From Halovenus rubra (GTDB lineage Archaea; Halobacteriota; Halobacteria; Halobacteriales; Haloarculaceae), in NCBI RefSeq assembly GCF_026586665.1, contig NZ_JAODIY010000004.1:180120-244119 (forward strand): a stretch of DNA of 64,000 bases, in the 5' to 3' direction. The notes under the pieces are model-generated. The model saw only the letters and a program-made list of their open reading frames with translations. It ran no database searches and was not told where the DNA came from. The stretch's first letter is position 1. Each line of letters starts with the position of its first letter. Positions 63,410-64,000 of the stretch are shown here, piece after piece. The translations under genes and the position numbers were made by a program.

Positions 63410-63613
63410 ATGAGTCTCCCTGTTCGCGCGAATGGCTTGCTCGCTTTGGGAGCGTTCATCCCGCTCGTAACGTTCCTGACAGGCACTGCACAAGCTGACC
63501 TTACCAGCGGTATCTTCACCGGAGTGAACGTCTTACTGATAACTGGCAGTCTGTTCGTTCTTTTCGGTGGGTCAGAGGCCGAAAACGGACAGGAAAACGG
63601 CGCTGCACATTGA
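63410..63613 (+). CDS. small two-helix oxidase-locus protein
   Basis: A 67-residue membrane protein with helices ALGAFIPLVTFLTGTA and FTGVNVLLITGSLFVLFGG and a hydrophilic tail. Such short proteins are often annotated as Cox-cluster proteins in haloarchaea. It lies between the divergent oxidase operon and the copper-type P-ATPase, so a link to copper-enzyme assembly is suggested by position only. Confidence 0.7.
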   Translation: MSLPVRANGLLALGAFIPLVTFLTGTAQADLTSGIFTGVNVLLITGSLFVLFGGSEAENGQENGAAH

Positions 63614-63650
63614 TTCGCCTGCATCCCACAGTCTGCGGACGTGTATACGC

Positions 63651-64000
63651 ATGACAAACGAGGCTTGTTCACTTTGTGACCTCCCCGCAGACGAAGCCGT
63701 AACTGCCCCGAAAGTTGATGGGACGTTCTGTTGTCGTGGGTGTCTGGAGGTGTACCGTTCTGTGGGTGATGTTGCTGTTTCGGACGATGAAACAATCGAG
63801 TCAGCGTTCGGGACAGACGACGACACCGACTATCCCGAGTCCGCTGAAACCGCTTACCTCGCTGTCGACGGGATGCACTGCTCGACGTGTGAGGTGTTTC
63901 TCGAATCGAATGCGTGCAACCAAGATGGTGTCTACGACGCTGAGGCGAGCTACGCGGCTGAAACAATCAAGCTCGTCTATGACCCTGAGTCCCGGACGGA
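63651..64000 (+). CDS. heavy-metal P-type ATPase (copper type), 3' end cut off
   Basis: The first 116 codons of a metal-translocating P1B ATPase, translated from the ATG at 63651; the window ends before the membrane and ATPase domains. Residues 6-35 hold two cysteine clusters (CSLCDLP and FCCRGCLEV), the N-terminal metal-binding motif found before some haloarchaeal CopA proteins. Near residue 76 starts an HMA domain, AYLAVDGMHCSTCEVFLES, with its CxxC. Placed next to a ba3 oxidase, it probably supplies or exports copper; direction unknown. Confidence 0.85.
   Translation, partial: MTNEACSLCDLPADEAVTAPKVDGTFCCRGCLEVYRSVGDVAVSDDETIESAFGTDDDTDYPESAETAYLAVDGMHCSTCEVFLESNACNQDGVYDAEASYAAETIKLVYDPESRT

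Noticed and set aside
1-64000. CRISPR arrays, insertion sequences, integrases or prophage genes
   Set aside because: I looked for regularly spaced repeats, transposase motifs and integrase-tRNA junctions on both strands by eye and found none.

Overview
The window is chromosomal DNA from a halophilic archaeon (class Halobacteria). The predicted proteins are strongly acidic. The gene set is archaeal: RNase P proteins Rnp2 and Rnp3, RNA polymerase subunits D, K and N, archaeal ribosomal proteins, aEF-2 and FEN1. Haloarchaeal signatures are present: a GshA-type glutamate-cysteine ligase, a Bat-like regulator, Tat-exported lipoproteins and a ba3-type cytochrome oxidase. TATA boxes lie 25-32 bases before many start codons, as expected for leaderless transcripts. 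GC content looks moderate for the group (not computed). I cannot name the genus. I saw no insertion sequence, CRISPR array, integrase, rRNA or replication origin.

Layout. 1-4.7 kb: RNase P protein genes (rnp2, methyltransferase; rnp3, RNA-binding protein) split by a membrane GAF protein and gshA. 4.9-7 kb: a decayed membrane-protein gene and an HtpX-like protease. 7-10.5 kb: the NAD operon nadA-nadB-nadC. 10.6-14.6 kb: a UlaG-like lactonase homologue, an acidic coiled-coil protein, a DMT transporter and an SDR enzyme. 15.2-23.3 kb: a GAF histidine kinase, glyA, a 1137-residue Bat-like regulator and folD; glyA and folD together serve one-carbon metabolism. 23.3-29.4 kb: a zinc-ribbon protein, EF-2, a secreted lipoprotein with a winged-helix/membrane pair, and a DUF5781-like protein. 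29.5-34.7 kb: a MoxR ATPase facing a DUF58/DUF4129 membrane cluster. 34.9-39.5 kb: small conserved genes, OsmC, a metallo-hydrolase, a Tat-lipoprotein HtrA protease and a GT87-like membrane glycosyltransferase.

39.6-45.9 kb holds two classic archaeal translation/transcription clusters read leftwards: tRNA-Ser(GCU), rps13, rps4, rps11, rpoD, then tRNA-Leu(CAG), rpl18e, rpl13, rps9, rpoN, rpoK, eno, rps2. 46-50 kb: a receiver-PAS-GAF histidine kinase, an Mrp/NBP35-type Fe-S carrier and a CDF metal transporter. 50.2-58.5 kb: a nine-gene Mrp-type Na+/H+ antiporter operon. 58.6-64 kb: fen1, small proteins, the ba3 oxidase operon (cbaD-cbaB-cbaA plus small subunits) and the start of a copper-type P-ATPase cut by the window edge.

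The most unusual points are: a GGAGGTG motif exactly 14 bases before the start of five overlapping antiporter genes; a Usp-like/MnhE fusion; a probable pseudogene with in-frame stops around a duplicated motif; a small membrane ORF with no normal start codon overlapping a zinc-ribbon gene; a two-domain secreted lipoprotein beside a regulator/membrane pair; and a complete but functionally undescribed MoxR-DUF58-DUF4129 locus. DUF names are from memory and were not searched.
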